Shown piece by piece: positions 12,061 through 23,125 of a DNA stretch of 64,000 bases (the first letter of the stretch is position 1; each line of letters opens with the position of its first letter). Source of the stretch: Oncomelania hupensis (Eukaryota; Mollusca; Gastropoda; Littorinimorpha; Pomatiopsidae); the NCBI GenBank assembly GCA_036898135.1, contig CM072511.1, positions 161,312,814 through 161,376,813 on the forward strand. Direction: 5' to 3'. Made by a program: the position numbers and the translations under genes. A model generated the notes under the pieces. The model worked only from the letters and a program-made list of their open reading frames with translations. It made no database searches and was not told where the DNA came from.

Positions 12061-12187
12061 TCTATCCATCCATAGAGCTTATAGTAAAGAGAGAGCCAAG
12101 AAGCATGATGCGCGAGCGAGGTATCAATCAAGACGCTTTCCGCGCAACTGTCAAGCCGTCTTTCCGGTTTTCTTAGAAGACTGCAAA
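12061..12187 (+). promoter_or_regulatory. Putative 5' leader of the THAP transposase
   Basis: Lies directly before the first ATG of the THAP exon. It carries an ETS-like TTTCCGGTTTTC just upstream of the coding start, which is compatible with a TATA-less promoter. This is inference from position only; no start site can be read from sequence. Confidence 0.3.
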
Positions 12188-12422
12188 ATGGGTGGCGAAA
12201 ATTGTGTACTTCCAAATTGTACTGCCAACAGGACCTATAATTTTGGTCTTTCGTATCACAAGATTCCTAAAAAAGGTGTTTGTGCCAAAAAGGATGCCTG
12301 GAGGGAAACCCTGATACAGAAAATTGATCGAGCAGACCGGTGGTTTCTGGAAGAGAAAAAGAAGATTGATGCAAATATTTACATTTGCTCTCGTCACTTC
12401 AAAGCAGAATGTTTTAGGATAG
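12188..12422 (+). CDS. THAP zinc-finger exon
   Basis: The ATG in GCAAAATGG opens a THAP (C2CH) DNA-binding domain. Zinc ligands are C6 and C11 (CVLPNC), C67 and H70 (CSRHF), with the invariant Trp at W38 and HKIPK before it. C-x4-C-x55-C-x2-H is slightly longer than the usual spacing. The exon ends in phase 1 at AG|GTGAGAG (12423). In P-type transposases this domain binds subterminal transposon DNA. The next acceptor with a fitting frame is TTTTACAG|G at 13317, after which KPRKYLIPGSLPT follows, plausibly replacing the AVPTIF end of the domain. Confidence 0.88.
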
Positions 12423-12674
12423 GTGAGAGTTTTTGATTATTTTTTTTAAGCTTTGTTGGTTTTTAATCATCATATACTAACATGCCCACTGTTTATTAGC
12501 TTTTAGTTTGTTTTTAATAAAGTACTAACGGGGATAATCTGCTTTTTATCAAGTAGGCCTACTAACCAACTTGTCTACACTACAGTGTACAGCTATAGGC
12601 TATAGTATAGGCCTAATGATTCATCTGCTTTTACCCTCATTGTGATTCTCTCAGTCTCAGCCATTTTGTTTAAG

Positions 12675-12845
12675 CCTAGGCCGGTAATCCTGCAGAATAA
12701 TAGGGTCATCAGGTTTGTCATAGGGTTAGGGTAAATCAGAGCACGTGCTCAATTAGGGGTAGCCTACCTAGGGGTAGTATTTCTGTAGTATTAGTACTGA
12801 CCCTAACCCTAATCCAAAAACTATAACTAACTACCACTATTAATT
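12675..12845 (+). repeat. Short dispersed repeat in THAP intron 1
   Basis: Resembles 25110-25290 in the first intron of the minus-strand gene. Shared blocks are the AATAATAGGGTC region and the TAGTTATAG / CTATAACTA motifs with nearby CCCTAACCCTAA-like sequence. Partly direct and partly inverted matches suggest a repeat family with internal inversions. Confidence 0.45.
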
Positions 12846-13978
12846 TTTGGCATTATATATTTTAATTGTATTGTGTGGAGCCAGCATTCTAAACAGTGAA
12901 CATTTTACATATAATTATTATATAGCCTTATACAGTTATAGGGCCTATTGTATTATTATTCTGATGCATAAATCACATGGGAGACCAGTGCATTTTATTA
13001 GCAATTACATAGGCCTACTGTATTTTGGGGATGTGTTTAGATCAATATATGGCTAACTTTTATTAAAACATATATGTCATTCACTTTTTATTAAAATTTA
13101 TCATTCCTTTTTTTAAAAAAAAATTACATTGTTTCACTCACTTGCACATTTAGACCTACACATTACAGTGAAACTGTCAGTGTAAAAACTAGCACTAGTA
13201 ATAGTATTAATATTTTCAGAAAGTTGGCCTAATAATAAATAATATTAATAGTAAAAAGAAAAATGTTTGAATAGTTACACTGTGACTAACAGTAACAATT
13301 GTCCACTATTTTACAGGAACATGTTCCAAGCCAAGGAAATATCTCATTCCAGGAAGCCTTCCAACTGAGAATATGCCTGTAAAATCTGTAGTCACACTCA
13401 AGCCTCCAGAGAGGAAAGACCCTGTGAGTATTCATTAAAAAAAATGTTGCAACCTGATATTAATATTAATATATAGGGATCTGTACAAGGCACCAGCCTC
13501 CAAAGTGTAGTGGTTAAGGGGACGGGAAAATGTCACACAAACTGTTGCCTCCATGTTTGTGAAAGTCAGTGTTTTTATCCAGTGATGGGAGTTATATGCA
13601 AGTTTGGTTAACCCCCGTGTCTGTGTGTGGTTTTTATCAGTGGAACAATTTTAACCTATGAAGGTTTTTATCAGTGCCATTATAACATTTTAATGCTGCC
13701 ACATCACTTCTAGTCTGATGTGCCAGTCCAAATCCCGAAAAAAGGCCGATAGAAATGTTTCACAAAATAAGAACTACTACCTACTGAAAAGGATAAGGCG
13801 CTCAAACGCGGCAACCAACGAGGAGGCAAAAAAAACAACAACACATCCTTCATGCAAAGGACACCGACAACGCGCTCAATCGCGGTGCACCCAAAATATA
13901 ATATGATTGGGTCTGTGATGTTTCTGAACTTACCCACAAGCATGTTACAGTGAGTTCAATACAGGTAGTTTTTTGATG

Positions 13979-13984
13979 TTTGTG

Positions 13985-14017
<33 letters not shown>

Positions 14018-14022
14018 TATAA
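13979..14022 (+). repeat. Poly(A)-(AT)n tract
   Basis: Homopolymer A run followed by (AT)n inside the putative intron of the transposase gene. Confidence 0.9.
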
Positions 14023-14491
14023 AGTTCTTTCTCTTTCTCTTATTGTCTATCTGACACCGAGGTGAAGACCAGGAGAACCACCCCCAGAGGTAATTAGGTT
14101 GTGTATCTGACTGATTCACTCGAGGATCTCATGAAAGATGCCAGGAGATTGCCACAGGGTTGGTTTTTTTGTCTGAAAGTACTTATACTTTTATATAGAA
14201 GGTGACCATTAAAAACCAAAAAACAAAGCTGACTGCTGATCTCACAGCTTCTGTTAGGGTCTTAGGGATGCCTGCAGCCCATCTAACAGAGGAAATCAAC
14301 AGCAACTCGCAGGTGTCACACCTTGAATTCAAGAAATTACTCAATGAAATTGTGTACACAAACCACAGATCCTGAATTTCTGGAAAACACCCTTGTGTGT
14401 CCAGATAAATTGTCTCAACATATTTCCTGCATACACAACCCTTGTGTGTCCCAGAAGATACACCCTACACTACCTCCTTCTCTGTGATCAG

Positions 14492-16299
14492 CAATTGTGC
14501 AGCCAGTGCTCTAGAATTAAAACGCTGTTAGCAAAGAAAAGAAAAACAGCACAAGAGAAAGAAGAAGAACCACTACATAGATACAAGCCTCTTAATACTG
14601 CATCTCACACAAAACTTAGGGAAGAAGTGAAAGAGTTGCGTAAAACCAAAAATGTTCATGAAAAAGAGTTGGATTTGATAAGAAAGCGTCTAAATGAAGT
14701 CTCAGTTTCAGTCCAACCTGAGCTGCATAAAGAGTTGAATAACCTTTTATCCATACACGAAAATGAAATTGATGATGATTTCACTCGTTTGTTCTGGCAG
14801 GAACAATCCAAAGCTTTTAAATGTAAAAACAAAGGGATGAAGTGGCATCCAATGATGATTAGACTTGCCCTTCTCATTCATAGCAGAGGCCCTGGAGTCT
14901 ACAATACACTACGTGACACCGGTGTATTAAAGCTTCCTGGTGAGTCAACACTGCGAGACTACAGCAATTATATCCACCCACAGTCAGGCTTCAACCCACA
15001 AGTGATTTCAGAAATCAAAGAGTATGCAGAAAAACTTCCTGAGAATCAGCGTTTTGTAATTTTGTTACATGATGAAATGACAGTAAAAGAAGATCTGGTA
15101 TGGGACAGTAAAACTGACAAGCTTGTTGGTTTTGTCAATCTTGATCAGTGCAAAGACAACCCAGTTAGCAATAAAATTGCCAGCCATGTATTAGTATTCT
15201 ATGTTGTTGGTATCAATAGTAATCTGAAGTTTAGCATGGGTTTTTTTGGCTCAAAAACTGCCAGCTCGTATGAAATGTGTCCTCTTTTTTGGAAGGCAGT
15301 GTGTATTCTTGAACAGCAATGTAAACTGAAAGTAGTGGCATCCACGAGTGACAAAGCATCACCCAACCAGCGACTGTACCAAATGCATGCAGCAGCAAAA
15401 GACATCTGTAATAAAACATATAATTACTATGCACACGATGGTCCTAGAGATATATTTTTTTTCTCAGATGTACCACATTTAGTCAAAACTGTGCGAAATA
15501 ATTTATTCCGCAGTGGTCCAGGCAAGACAAACTTACTCTGGAACAACGGCAAAGAGATGACTTGGTCTCATATTGTGCAAGTTTATGAAGAAGATACAAG
15601 ACAACAGTTAGCGAGGAGGCATAAATTGACACATGAACATGTTCATCCCAGAAGCCATTCTCTGATGAAAGTAAAGTTAGCTGCACAGGTATTAAGCAAA
15701 AGTGTAGGTGTCATTTTACAAGGGCATGGATATGAACATTGTCATGAAACAGCACGTCTAATTCTTTTCATGAACAGGTTCTTTGACTGTTTAAATGCAA
15801 GGCATTTGACGAGGCTGCGAGAAAAAGAAATCCAGATCTTAAGCCATACACAGACCTGGATGATCCACGCTTCCAGTTTTTGGATGAATTTCTGGCTTAC
15901 CTGAGTCAGTGGAGAGACAGTGTAAATGCACGCCCTGGACATTTTACTCAATCTGACAGGGCCAAAATGTTCTTAAGTCACCAGACCTTTAAGGGGCTTG
16001 TGATGACTATAAATTCTTTCAAAGAAGTGTGTCGTTATTTGTTAGACAATGGAGTAACATTTGTGCTGAGTAATCGTTTTTGCCAGGACCCTTTAGAGGC
16101 TCACTTTGGCAGGCATCGTGCTCTAGGCAGACGCACTGACAATCCCACCATACACACGTTTGGATACCAAGAGAATAAAATACGTCTTCAGAGAGATCTG
16201 GCATTGAAAATGCAGCCTAAAGGAAATGTAGAAAAGCGAAAACAAGATGGTTTGCCAGTGACTATTTCAAATAGTCCGTTAAAGAAACTAAGGCACTAG
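14492..16299 (+). CDS. P-type transposase catalytic exon (THAP9-like), one frameshift
   Basis: Open from before 14393 to 15904, then continued in another frame to 16299. A likely acceptor is GTGATCAG at 14491. After a Lys/Glu-rich coiled-coil stretch comes the RNase-H-like fold. The first aspartate is in LLHDEMTVKEDLVW (Asp codon at 15071) and a second in STSDKASPNQRLYQMH (Asp codon 15350-15352), followed by the family signature FSDVPHLVKTVRN (~15460-15500). The C-terminal segment in the second frame has SNRFCQDPLEAHFG (~16069-16110), whose Glu is the expected last catalytic residue. The frame changes near 15807-15812, just after FFDCLNAR. THAP9 and Drosophila P transposase share this architecture, including an insertion in the RNase-H fold that binds GTP in the fly enzyme. 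Confidence 0.87.
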
Positions 16300-16318
16300 T
16301 GAATTTGAATGAAACAAT

Positions 16319-16493
16319 GTGGTACACCAGTTTGTATAACATAATGCTGTACACCACTTTGTATAACATAATGCTGTACACCAGTTTGTATAACATAATG
16401 CTGTACACCAGTTTGTATAACATAATGCTGTACACCAGTTTGTATAACATAATGCTGTACACCAGTTTGTATAACATAAACAATGTGGTACAT
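16319..16493 (+). repeat. 27-bp minisatellite after the transposase stop
   Basis: Six to seven copies of a 27-bp unit containing ACACCAGTTTGTATAACAT. It starts about 20 bp after the transposase stop codon, so it lies in the 3' untranslated or subterminal part of the element. The unit length is divisible by 3, which gives spurious open frames on both strands. Confidence 0.93.
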
Positions 16494-16711
16494 CAGTTTG
16501 TAAAACCTTCTCTATGATTCAAAGGTATCTGTAACCTCCAAGTCTGAACCCGATTATGTTGTCCGAATGGCGTTTTGTTTTAATTCTAAAAGATGTTAAC
16601 TTGTATCAACTTGTTAATTTTTCTGGAGTAATTTATTAAATAGGCTTTTTAAGCCATTTTTGTTTATGCACAGCACATCAACCCAGGGGCATTCAATGTG
16701 GGGCTGGAAAT

Positions 16712-16887
16712 CAGCCATGTATTAGTATTCTATGTTGTTGGTATCAATAGTAATCTGAAGTTTAGCATGGTTTTTTTTGGCTCAAAAACTGCCAGCTCGT
16801 ATGAAATGTGTCCTCTTTTTTGGAAGGCAGTGTGTATTCTTGAACAGCAATGTAAACTGAAAGTAATGGCATCCACGAGTGACAAAG
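16712..16887 (+). pseudogene. Duplicated internal fragment of the THAP transposase
   Basis: This 176-bp segment repeats 15181-15356 in the same orientation with only about two base differences (a G/T in the T-run after CATGG and an A/G in AAAGTA). It codes for the SHVLVFYVVG...TSDK part of the transposase and stops exactly where the LINE sequence begins. See the finding on template switching. Confidence 0.93.
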
Positions 16888-18006
16888 TGTGTGATGAAGT
16901 GTTTTGAACGAATTGTTCTGAGGAAACTCCTAACGCAGACACAGCATTTACAAGACCCACACCAATTCGCTTACAGACAAAACAGATCCACTGACGATGC
17001 AACGCTGACCATACTCAACAATGCCTACACTCATTTAGAAAAACCTGGTTCATTTGTTCGCATTCTTTTTGTTGATTTCTCGTCTGCTTTTAACACCATT
17101 CAACCTCACTTGATGGCTTCGAAGCTTCTGAAGCTCGAAGTTCATTATAAACTTATTCTTTGGATAACAGATTTTCTGGTCAATAGGTCACAGATAGTTT
17201 GCTTCGACAAAACACTTTCTGACTCTCGCAACACATCTACCGGTGCTCCTCAAGGTACTGTTCTCTCCCCTGTCCTGTTTACTCTCTATACAAATGACTG
17301 TACTGGTAGTGACGCCTTTCCTCTTATTAAATACTCTGATGACACAGCTCTCGAAGATCTCTCCAATTCGGATTCACACTACCTTCAGGAGGTTCAAAGA
17401 TTTTCCACCTGGTGCAAAGAGAACTACCTTGACCTGAACGTAAAGAAAACAAAAGAAATGTTGATTGATTTCCGCAGAACCCCCCATGTCATCCCAGATC
17501 TGTTTATTGATGGTGTAAAAGTGGAGCGTGTGAACGAGTACAAATACCTTGAAACTGTTATTGACAACAAACTTAATTTCGATACCAACACCACGTCCAT
17601 TCAAAAGAAATGCCAATCAAGAATTTACTGTCTTCAAAAACTTCGATCCCTGAATGTGAACAACTCTGTCCTCTGCTCGTTTTACAGGTGTTTTATTGAA
17701 TCTGTTGTTACGTTTGGTTTTATGTCCTGGTATGGTGGCCTGAGTGTAAAGAACAAGAATGTGCTTGACAGAGTGGTGAAAGTGTGTGGAAAAGTAGTGG
17801 GTGAACAGCAGAAGAGTCTGAATGAGTTGTATGAATGTCGTGTTGTGCAAAAGGCAATGATGTTTGCGGGAGACACTACACATGTTCTGGCCAAACTGTA
17901 TGACGTTCTCCCATCTGGACGCCGCTTCCGTGTACCCAAATGTTCCACTGTACGAACCAGATCTAGCTTTGTCCCCAAATCCATCCAACTATTAAACAAA
18001 ATGTAA
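16888..18006 (+). pseudogene. 5'-truncated L2/CR1-like LINE reverse transcriptase
   Basis: About 370 codons without a stop. The frame opens inside RT (MKCFERIVLRKLL). Motifs in order: DPHQFAYRQNRSTDDA, LFVDFSSAFNTI (motif A), GAPQGTVLSPVLF (motif B), IKYSDDTAL (motif C; SDD instead of the commoner ADD), and EYKYLETVIDNKLNF. The C-terminal region FYRCFIESVVTF, WYGGLSVKNKNVLDRVV and LPSGRRFRVP runs to a stop at 18004-18006. No endonuclease is present: the 5' half is missing and the sequence is joined to a transposase fragment. RT of this clade copies its own mRNA at a nicked target. The uninterrupted frame suggests a young insertion, but without endonuclease and promoter it is dead on arrival. 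Confidence 0.9.
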
Positions 18007-18240
18007 TATGTCTCTCTCAAAATTAATAGAAGTGTGTGTGTGCGTGTACGTGTGTGAGTGTGTATTTTGCTCATCCCCGCTTTTAATTGTTATCCCTGGT
18101 GTGTGTGGGGGATTGGGTGTAAGGGTTTGTAGTCTATGTATGTGCGCTCTCTTTTGCTCCATGTCTACTTATATGTGTTGCAGCATGAGAAAACCAGGCT
18201 AAAGTGTCAAAATATGAAAAATTACTTATTTATTTATTAA
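18007..18240 (+). mobile_element. 3' UTR and tail of the L2/CR1-like LINE
   Basis: Follows the RT stop. It has a TG-rich stretch (18033-18062, 18098-18115) and closes with a (TTAT)n-like tail at 18224-18238, which I take as the 3' end of the element. Confidence 0.55.
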
Positions 18241-19208
18241 CAAAGTACTAAAACTAATCTTCAAAATGCAAAAAACAGAATTGTTTTATCTTTATTGGTT
18301 GATGTTTTATGATTTTTTTAATATTTTATTTTCTCGGGGGCTAATTTCCAGAAATTGCCTTCAAAGTTTTGAATTGTAAAATGATCATTACTTCACAACC
18401 AGAATTTTCCCATGCATGTATTTGGTATCAAAACAATCAGGAAGATGGCAGCAATATGGCAGTGAGTTGAGATAAGATGAGAAAATTCACATTATACACC
18501 ATCCACACAATACTGAACATAAACAAATTAAAACAGTACGCACAATTTTATTCTGTACCCATCCATAATGCATAGTGTTTTTAAACATATTAGAAATAAA
18601 ACAAGTGTTTAGCAAGTCTATAATAACTCAAACACCTAATAATATATCAAGAACATGGCCTGATTCAATCATTTTTCTAAAATAAACCCTATCATAATGC
18701 CCCCTCCCCCCCCCTCTTAAATCCCTCGTCCGTCAAGTAATCTTTTGTTTAATTGCAAGCAGCTACATCAGCTCAGTTCAAATAGTCAAACAAAGATTAC
18801 AAACCTAAAACAAAAGTTTCATTAGTTTTCAGTCCTAATAATCAAGCTTTAATAATTCCCCGATTCTCCACTCCCTTCCGCACATCGAATAAATCTGTCG
18901 CGTCACAGGTGTAAATCAAAATAACATGTCATTTTGCTCTATAAAGTTTAAATAAACACAAATATCAAAGCAAATACTAATTACTAGTAATTTGGTAAAT
19001 AGTCCTCATGTTCATTTCCTAAAACAGACAAACCAACAATAATAAATACTGAGAACATAGTCAACTTGTCATGCTAGTAATATTGAATGCAGGCCAGACT
19101 ACTTACCTTTTCAACCACCACCCCCCACCCCCAACAAAATATACTACTGAAATATTTTCCACACTCCTACTGTAATTCTTTCACTGATATCGCCTTTTCA
19201 ACCTTTAC
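18241..19208. other. AT-rich, no gene seen
   Basis: Mostly unique AT-rich sequence. If the exon at 19209-19488 is real, later exons of that minus-strand gene should lie here or beyond, but none is recognisable. Confidence 0.4.
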
Positions 19209-19488
19209 CTAAATCTATGCAAGTAGAATGACGGATTATTAAAGACACGCCAATATCGAAGAGGCCTACGATACATGAATCAATGAATGAAAACAAACAG
19301 TATCGTTTAATAACGGGATCAAGCTTCTGCTCGTCAGAATCATAATCCTCATCACAGTTCCCACCGGCACCATCATAAAAATAGTCTGAAAGCAGGTCTT
19401 GGAGCTCTTCAGAAGCAAAACCGGGTCGATTCAAGGCCCTAGCTACTCTAGCAGACGACACATCTACTGACGCTGGAGACGAAGCCAT
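19209..19488 (-). CDS. Possible first exon of an unknown acidic protein
   Basis: On the minus strand an ATG at 19488 is preceded by ACCGGAAGTG, a perfect ETS-type motif often found at start sites of TATA-less animal promoters. The frame begins MASSPASVDV, then EELQDLLSDYFYDG and an acidic DEDYDSDEQ stretch. It stays open to a good donor, TTTAG|GTAAAGG, placing the exon end at 19209. No family is recognised. Short acidic N-termini of this kind occur in several transposon-derived proteins, but the match is not specific. It could be a chance frame of about 93 codons. Confidence 0.4.
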
Positions 19489-20880
19489 CACTTCCGGTTT
19501 CCAAAAAGAATCGGTCACAAATTGTTTCTAACAAATGCAACATAAATATTGCAAGAAAACACTTGAAATAGATGTATGATGAGTTTATCTACATTTAAAA
19601 ATTCACTTTGAACTAAAAATCGTCGAAAATTTATAGGAAACACTTCAGTTTTTCACGACCCGGCTAGGGACGCATTCGAACACAAGCAAGCTTCAGAACT
19701 AAGGATTTCATGGAAAATTTATACGCCACACACTTTTATGTACCAAAAAGGTAGTACCGATAGGGACTTTTCACTCCCCAGACGTCATATATCAATCCAC
19801 ATTGGGGATTTTCCTTCATAGTCAGACAAGAAAAGTTGTGGTATCGGAGGTCAATTAGTGCCATTGTTTTAGCAAGGTGTGATCAACACCCTTATCAAAA
19901 TCAACAAAATAAACAATGTTTTAGTAATTTTTGAACAAAATCCGTTTGGGATATTAAAGAAAAGCCTGAAATAAAGACAAAGAGGCAACAATCTTAAAAT
20001 TGATGGGGTAGCCAATTTTTAGTGTTTTACGGCTGTAGCAGCGAATCAATCCTGGCGTCTTTAGCCGGGTTTTGTCATGCGGCAACACATATATCTGTGC
20101 AATTTAATAGACTTTGATCTGTCGTTGTGGTTCGACCTAGCTGTTGGTGTGTGACGATTTTTAAATGATGGCGATTTATCAATTTAATAAGCGTGTGTTT
20201 GTTAGTACTTCTCCTCTAACTGTTAAAATATCGGGGACTGTTTTATGCATCTTATTTTATCTTATTATTATTGTCTGTGGCTTCGTCATAGTCTATACAT
20301 TATTCTATGAACCTGTTAATGAATGAATGCTCATAATGCACTTGTTTATATATTTATTGTAATTTGTTTTAGCAATGCCAGCAAAGCATGTCTTAATTTC
20401 TCTGTTTGACTTTGAGATAATAAAGTATTCTTGAATCTTGAATCTTGAAGGTCTCCAAGCCTTTGGTGTGATATCTTGGAGGCTGTAGTAAGTTACAGGC
20501 TAATGATCCTATCACTTCCTCCTTCTCTACTGATGTCGTTTGATGACATAAATTTTTTTTATTTTGTACATGAAATTTTAATTTTTTTTGCATCACTGAT
20601 TATTACAATTCTTTTAACCCTAACACACCATCAACGTTGTTTACCAACCTGGGGTCTTCTGAGGACTCCACGTTTGTATTTTTCTCTCTCAACTGTTTGT
20701 TGTTGAGGGTTACTCAAATTAGTTTTTTTTTTTTTGGTGTCTTAAGAATATATTTCAGGTTTACAGAATACAGAATTTATTCAGCCAAATGACAACATAC
20801 ATTGCATATGGAAATTGTCTCGATGTTGGTAAACAGTCACACACCCATCTAGTCTACACGCATCCACACCCACATAAGCA
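19489..20880. other. No gene seen
   Basis: AT-rich unique sequence with short T runs. A TCTTGAATCTTGAATCTTGA mini-repeat lies at 20428-20450. Nothing coding recognised. Confidence 0.4.
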
Positions 20881-20889
20881 TACAGCCAC

Positions 20890-21026
20890 ATACTGTGAAA
20901 GTTTGAAAACAAAGTTATATCAAAGCACACTATGTAATGTGAAAGTTTGAGAACAAAGTTATATCAAAGCACACTATGTGATGTGACAGTTTCAAAACAA
21001 AGTTATGTCAAAGCACACTATGTTAG
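20890..21026 (+). repeat. 44-bp tandem repeat, three copies
   Basis: Three imperfect copies of a ~44-bp unit containing AAAGTTATATCAAAGCACAC, each ending in ACTATGT. Confidence 0.9.
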
Positions 21027-21364
21027 CAGATAACAGACTTTATTTCGCCAAGTGACATTTACAAAAGCACCTGGAACATACTATGATGGTGCAACATTCA
21101 AAACTATCACTCTTACATCTACTATATCACTTGTACATCCTGAAAAACAATACAAGCATTGTGAGAATAAAATATGTTGTGTATTTAAACAGTAGTAAGT
21201 TAGTTCCTCATACAATGTTATACTTGTGTGTTTGTAAATCTAATTATATAGTTTTAACAATACAGTGTACATTTTCAACGTCATCATCTGAGTTTTGTCT
21301 GTGGGCCAATTTTTCAAATGTACTGCGTTTACATTCCGTAAAAAAAAAGAAGAAATAAACCAAT

Positions 21365-21675
21365 CCGGGAGCCGGGATAGGTCAGTTGGTAGAGTGACAA
21401 GCTTGTATTACTAAGGTTGCGGGTTCGATTCCCGGTGACTCAGACATAAAAATTTACTGTGAACACTGGCCATCTTACTGTTGCTATCAGTATGATGGTT
21501 GTTTTAGTGTATAGTAGGGTGGGTAAGGAGATTTGGAATGTTGGTTTGTTGTGGGGGTGTTTGACTGCGAGTGAGTGTGTACGTCAACAGGCTGCAAGTA
21601 TGAAAGGCGCCTTGAATCGCCGTGAACCGTGAGATATGTGCGCTATACATCATTGTAAATAAATAAATAAACAAT
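21365..21675 (+). mobile_element. tRNA-derived SINE, family S3
   Basis: The tRNA-like head has an A-box region (TAGGTCAGTTGGTAGAG, ~21378-21394) and B box (GGTTCGATTCC, 21422-21432). A ~220-bp unrelated body and an (AAAT)n tail at 21656-21672 follow. The only copy of this family seen in the window. Not a tRNA gene: no proper 3' acceptor pairing, and a long body. Confidence 0.85.
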
Positions 21676-23125
21676 CCAAATTTGTAAAGTAGTATACCAA
21701 GCGGGGTCCTGCCGGGTCTCAACTTGTTTTTATTCTTTGAATTTTTGTTTTTAAAGAATGCATTATAAGTCTAATTATATAATATGTACCAAGTTAAACT
21801 GATCTGCGACATACAAAAATCAAGAACGAATTGGATGGTTATAGTACATGCAGCAGAAACCCAAAAAATCACTCTGGTTTGTTTAGGGTTAAACACCTTT
21901 AGCAGTTTAGTTCAGTTATTTAATTTAATGTCTGTTCACACAATGGTATCACATTAGACAAAAAACAAACAAACAAAAATTTAAAAAAGGTAAAAAAAAA
22001 GTGCATTTATAAAACTCTACCAACAGGCGATTTTAAAATAGCATTTACAATTTTAACAACATTAATTTTGTATTATATAAAATATCTTCTTTCGATTGAC
22101 CAAAGTCTTTTATATTCAGACTGTCCTCTTTTAATTTGGAACAGATCACTGGGCATTAGAAAAAAATATGATCTGAAAATTTTCCTGTACATGGACAAGT
22201 AACATCAGAAGAATATTTAGTACTCCATGAATTTATTCTTAATTTCAATATAATTTTTTATATATGTCTTGGACAATTTAAAGCTGTACATATTTTAGGT
22301 TTCTATATGTTTTTCTACTGCTTTATCCAATTGTAAAAAACATTTCATTACAAGACAAATGTATATTATCTATCACAGTGGCACATGTATTTTTCATAGC
22401 CCTTTGTCTATTTATCACATACATCATTCCAGAATATACCGCAATGTGATGGTATCCAACAAAATTCACACCTTTAGCATGATATGTACATTGTGATTAT
22501 TGTTACAAATGAAGAGTGCATTGTGATTATTGTTACGATTGAAAAGTGCAAATACAATGTAAAAGATAATAAAAATATGAAGAATAACAAAAGGTGTTGT
22601 TTTTTTTTTTACTGCTTTGTATACAATTTATTTTCTAAATTCAATTCAAATTATACCCGTTTCACATTAAAACTCTGGCTTTATTGTGTACAGTATACAA
22701 ATTGGCCGGCTCACTTAACTTAAAGAAATTACTACAGCTGAATATATTTTTTTTAAACTTGAAATTACTTCCCTTTCTTATAAGCAACTAAAAGTAAAAC
22801 CAGTACCTTAATTATAACAAAAATGTTAAACGAGTTTCCAATTCACCATGAAGTAATACAAACAGAACACAAGCCTGCCATATTCTCACACATGGAAATC
22901 ACTTAAATCATGGAAATGTAACAACAAATTAAGCATAATACAACAGGACATTACAAATAAAAAATAAAGTAACACATTTTTCATAAGTCAACAATATATA
23001 CAGGGTTACGAAAATCTATTTTTTGCCAATTAAGATTAGTGTGCAAATCACGTACCACATCTGATGTGTGTTTAACAAAAGAGCAACACATGAAAACTAT
23101 GACATTATATTGCAGTATTCTTGAG
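21676..23125. other. AT-rich, no gene seen
   Basis: No coding or RNA gene recognised. The last part probably contains the 3' UTR of the minus-strand gene that ends at 23126. Confidence 0.4.

Larger units (their letters stand above)
12188..16299 (+). pseudogene. THAP9/P-type DNA transposase gene, multi-exon, frameshifted
   Basis: A P-superfamily transposase locus. Exon 1 (12188-12422) encodes the THAP zinc finger. Exon 2 (13317 to 13422, or 13378 with another donor) encodes the segment after the finger. A large exon from about 14492 to 16299 carries the coiled coil, RNase-H-like catalytic domain and C-terminal catalytic segment. Another open stretch at 14202-14375 looks coding and could be a further exon. 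In exon 2 the strong GTGAGT donor at 13423 needs a 1-nt frame change near 13380; a weaker GTAAAT donor at 13379 keeps phase. In the last exon the frame changes near 15807-15812. The element is probably a recently inactivated autonomous copy, or has sequence errors in homopolymers. Terminal inverted repeats were not found. Confidence 0.85.
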
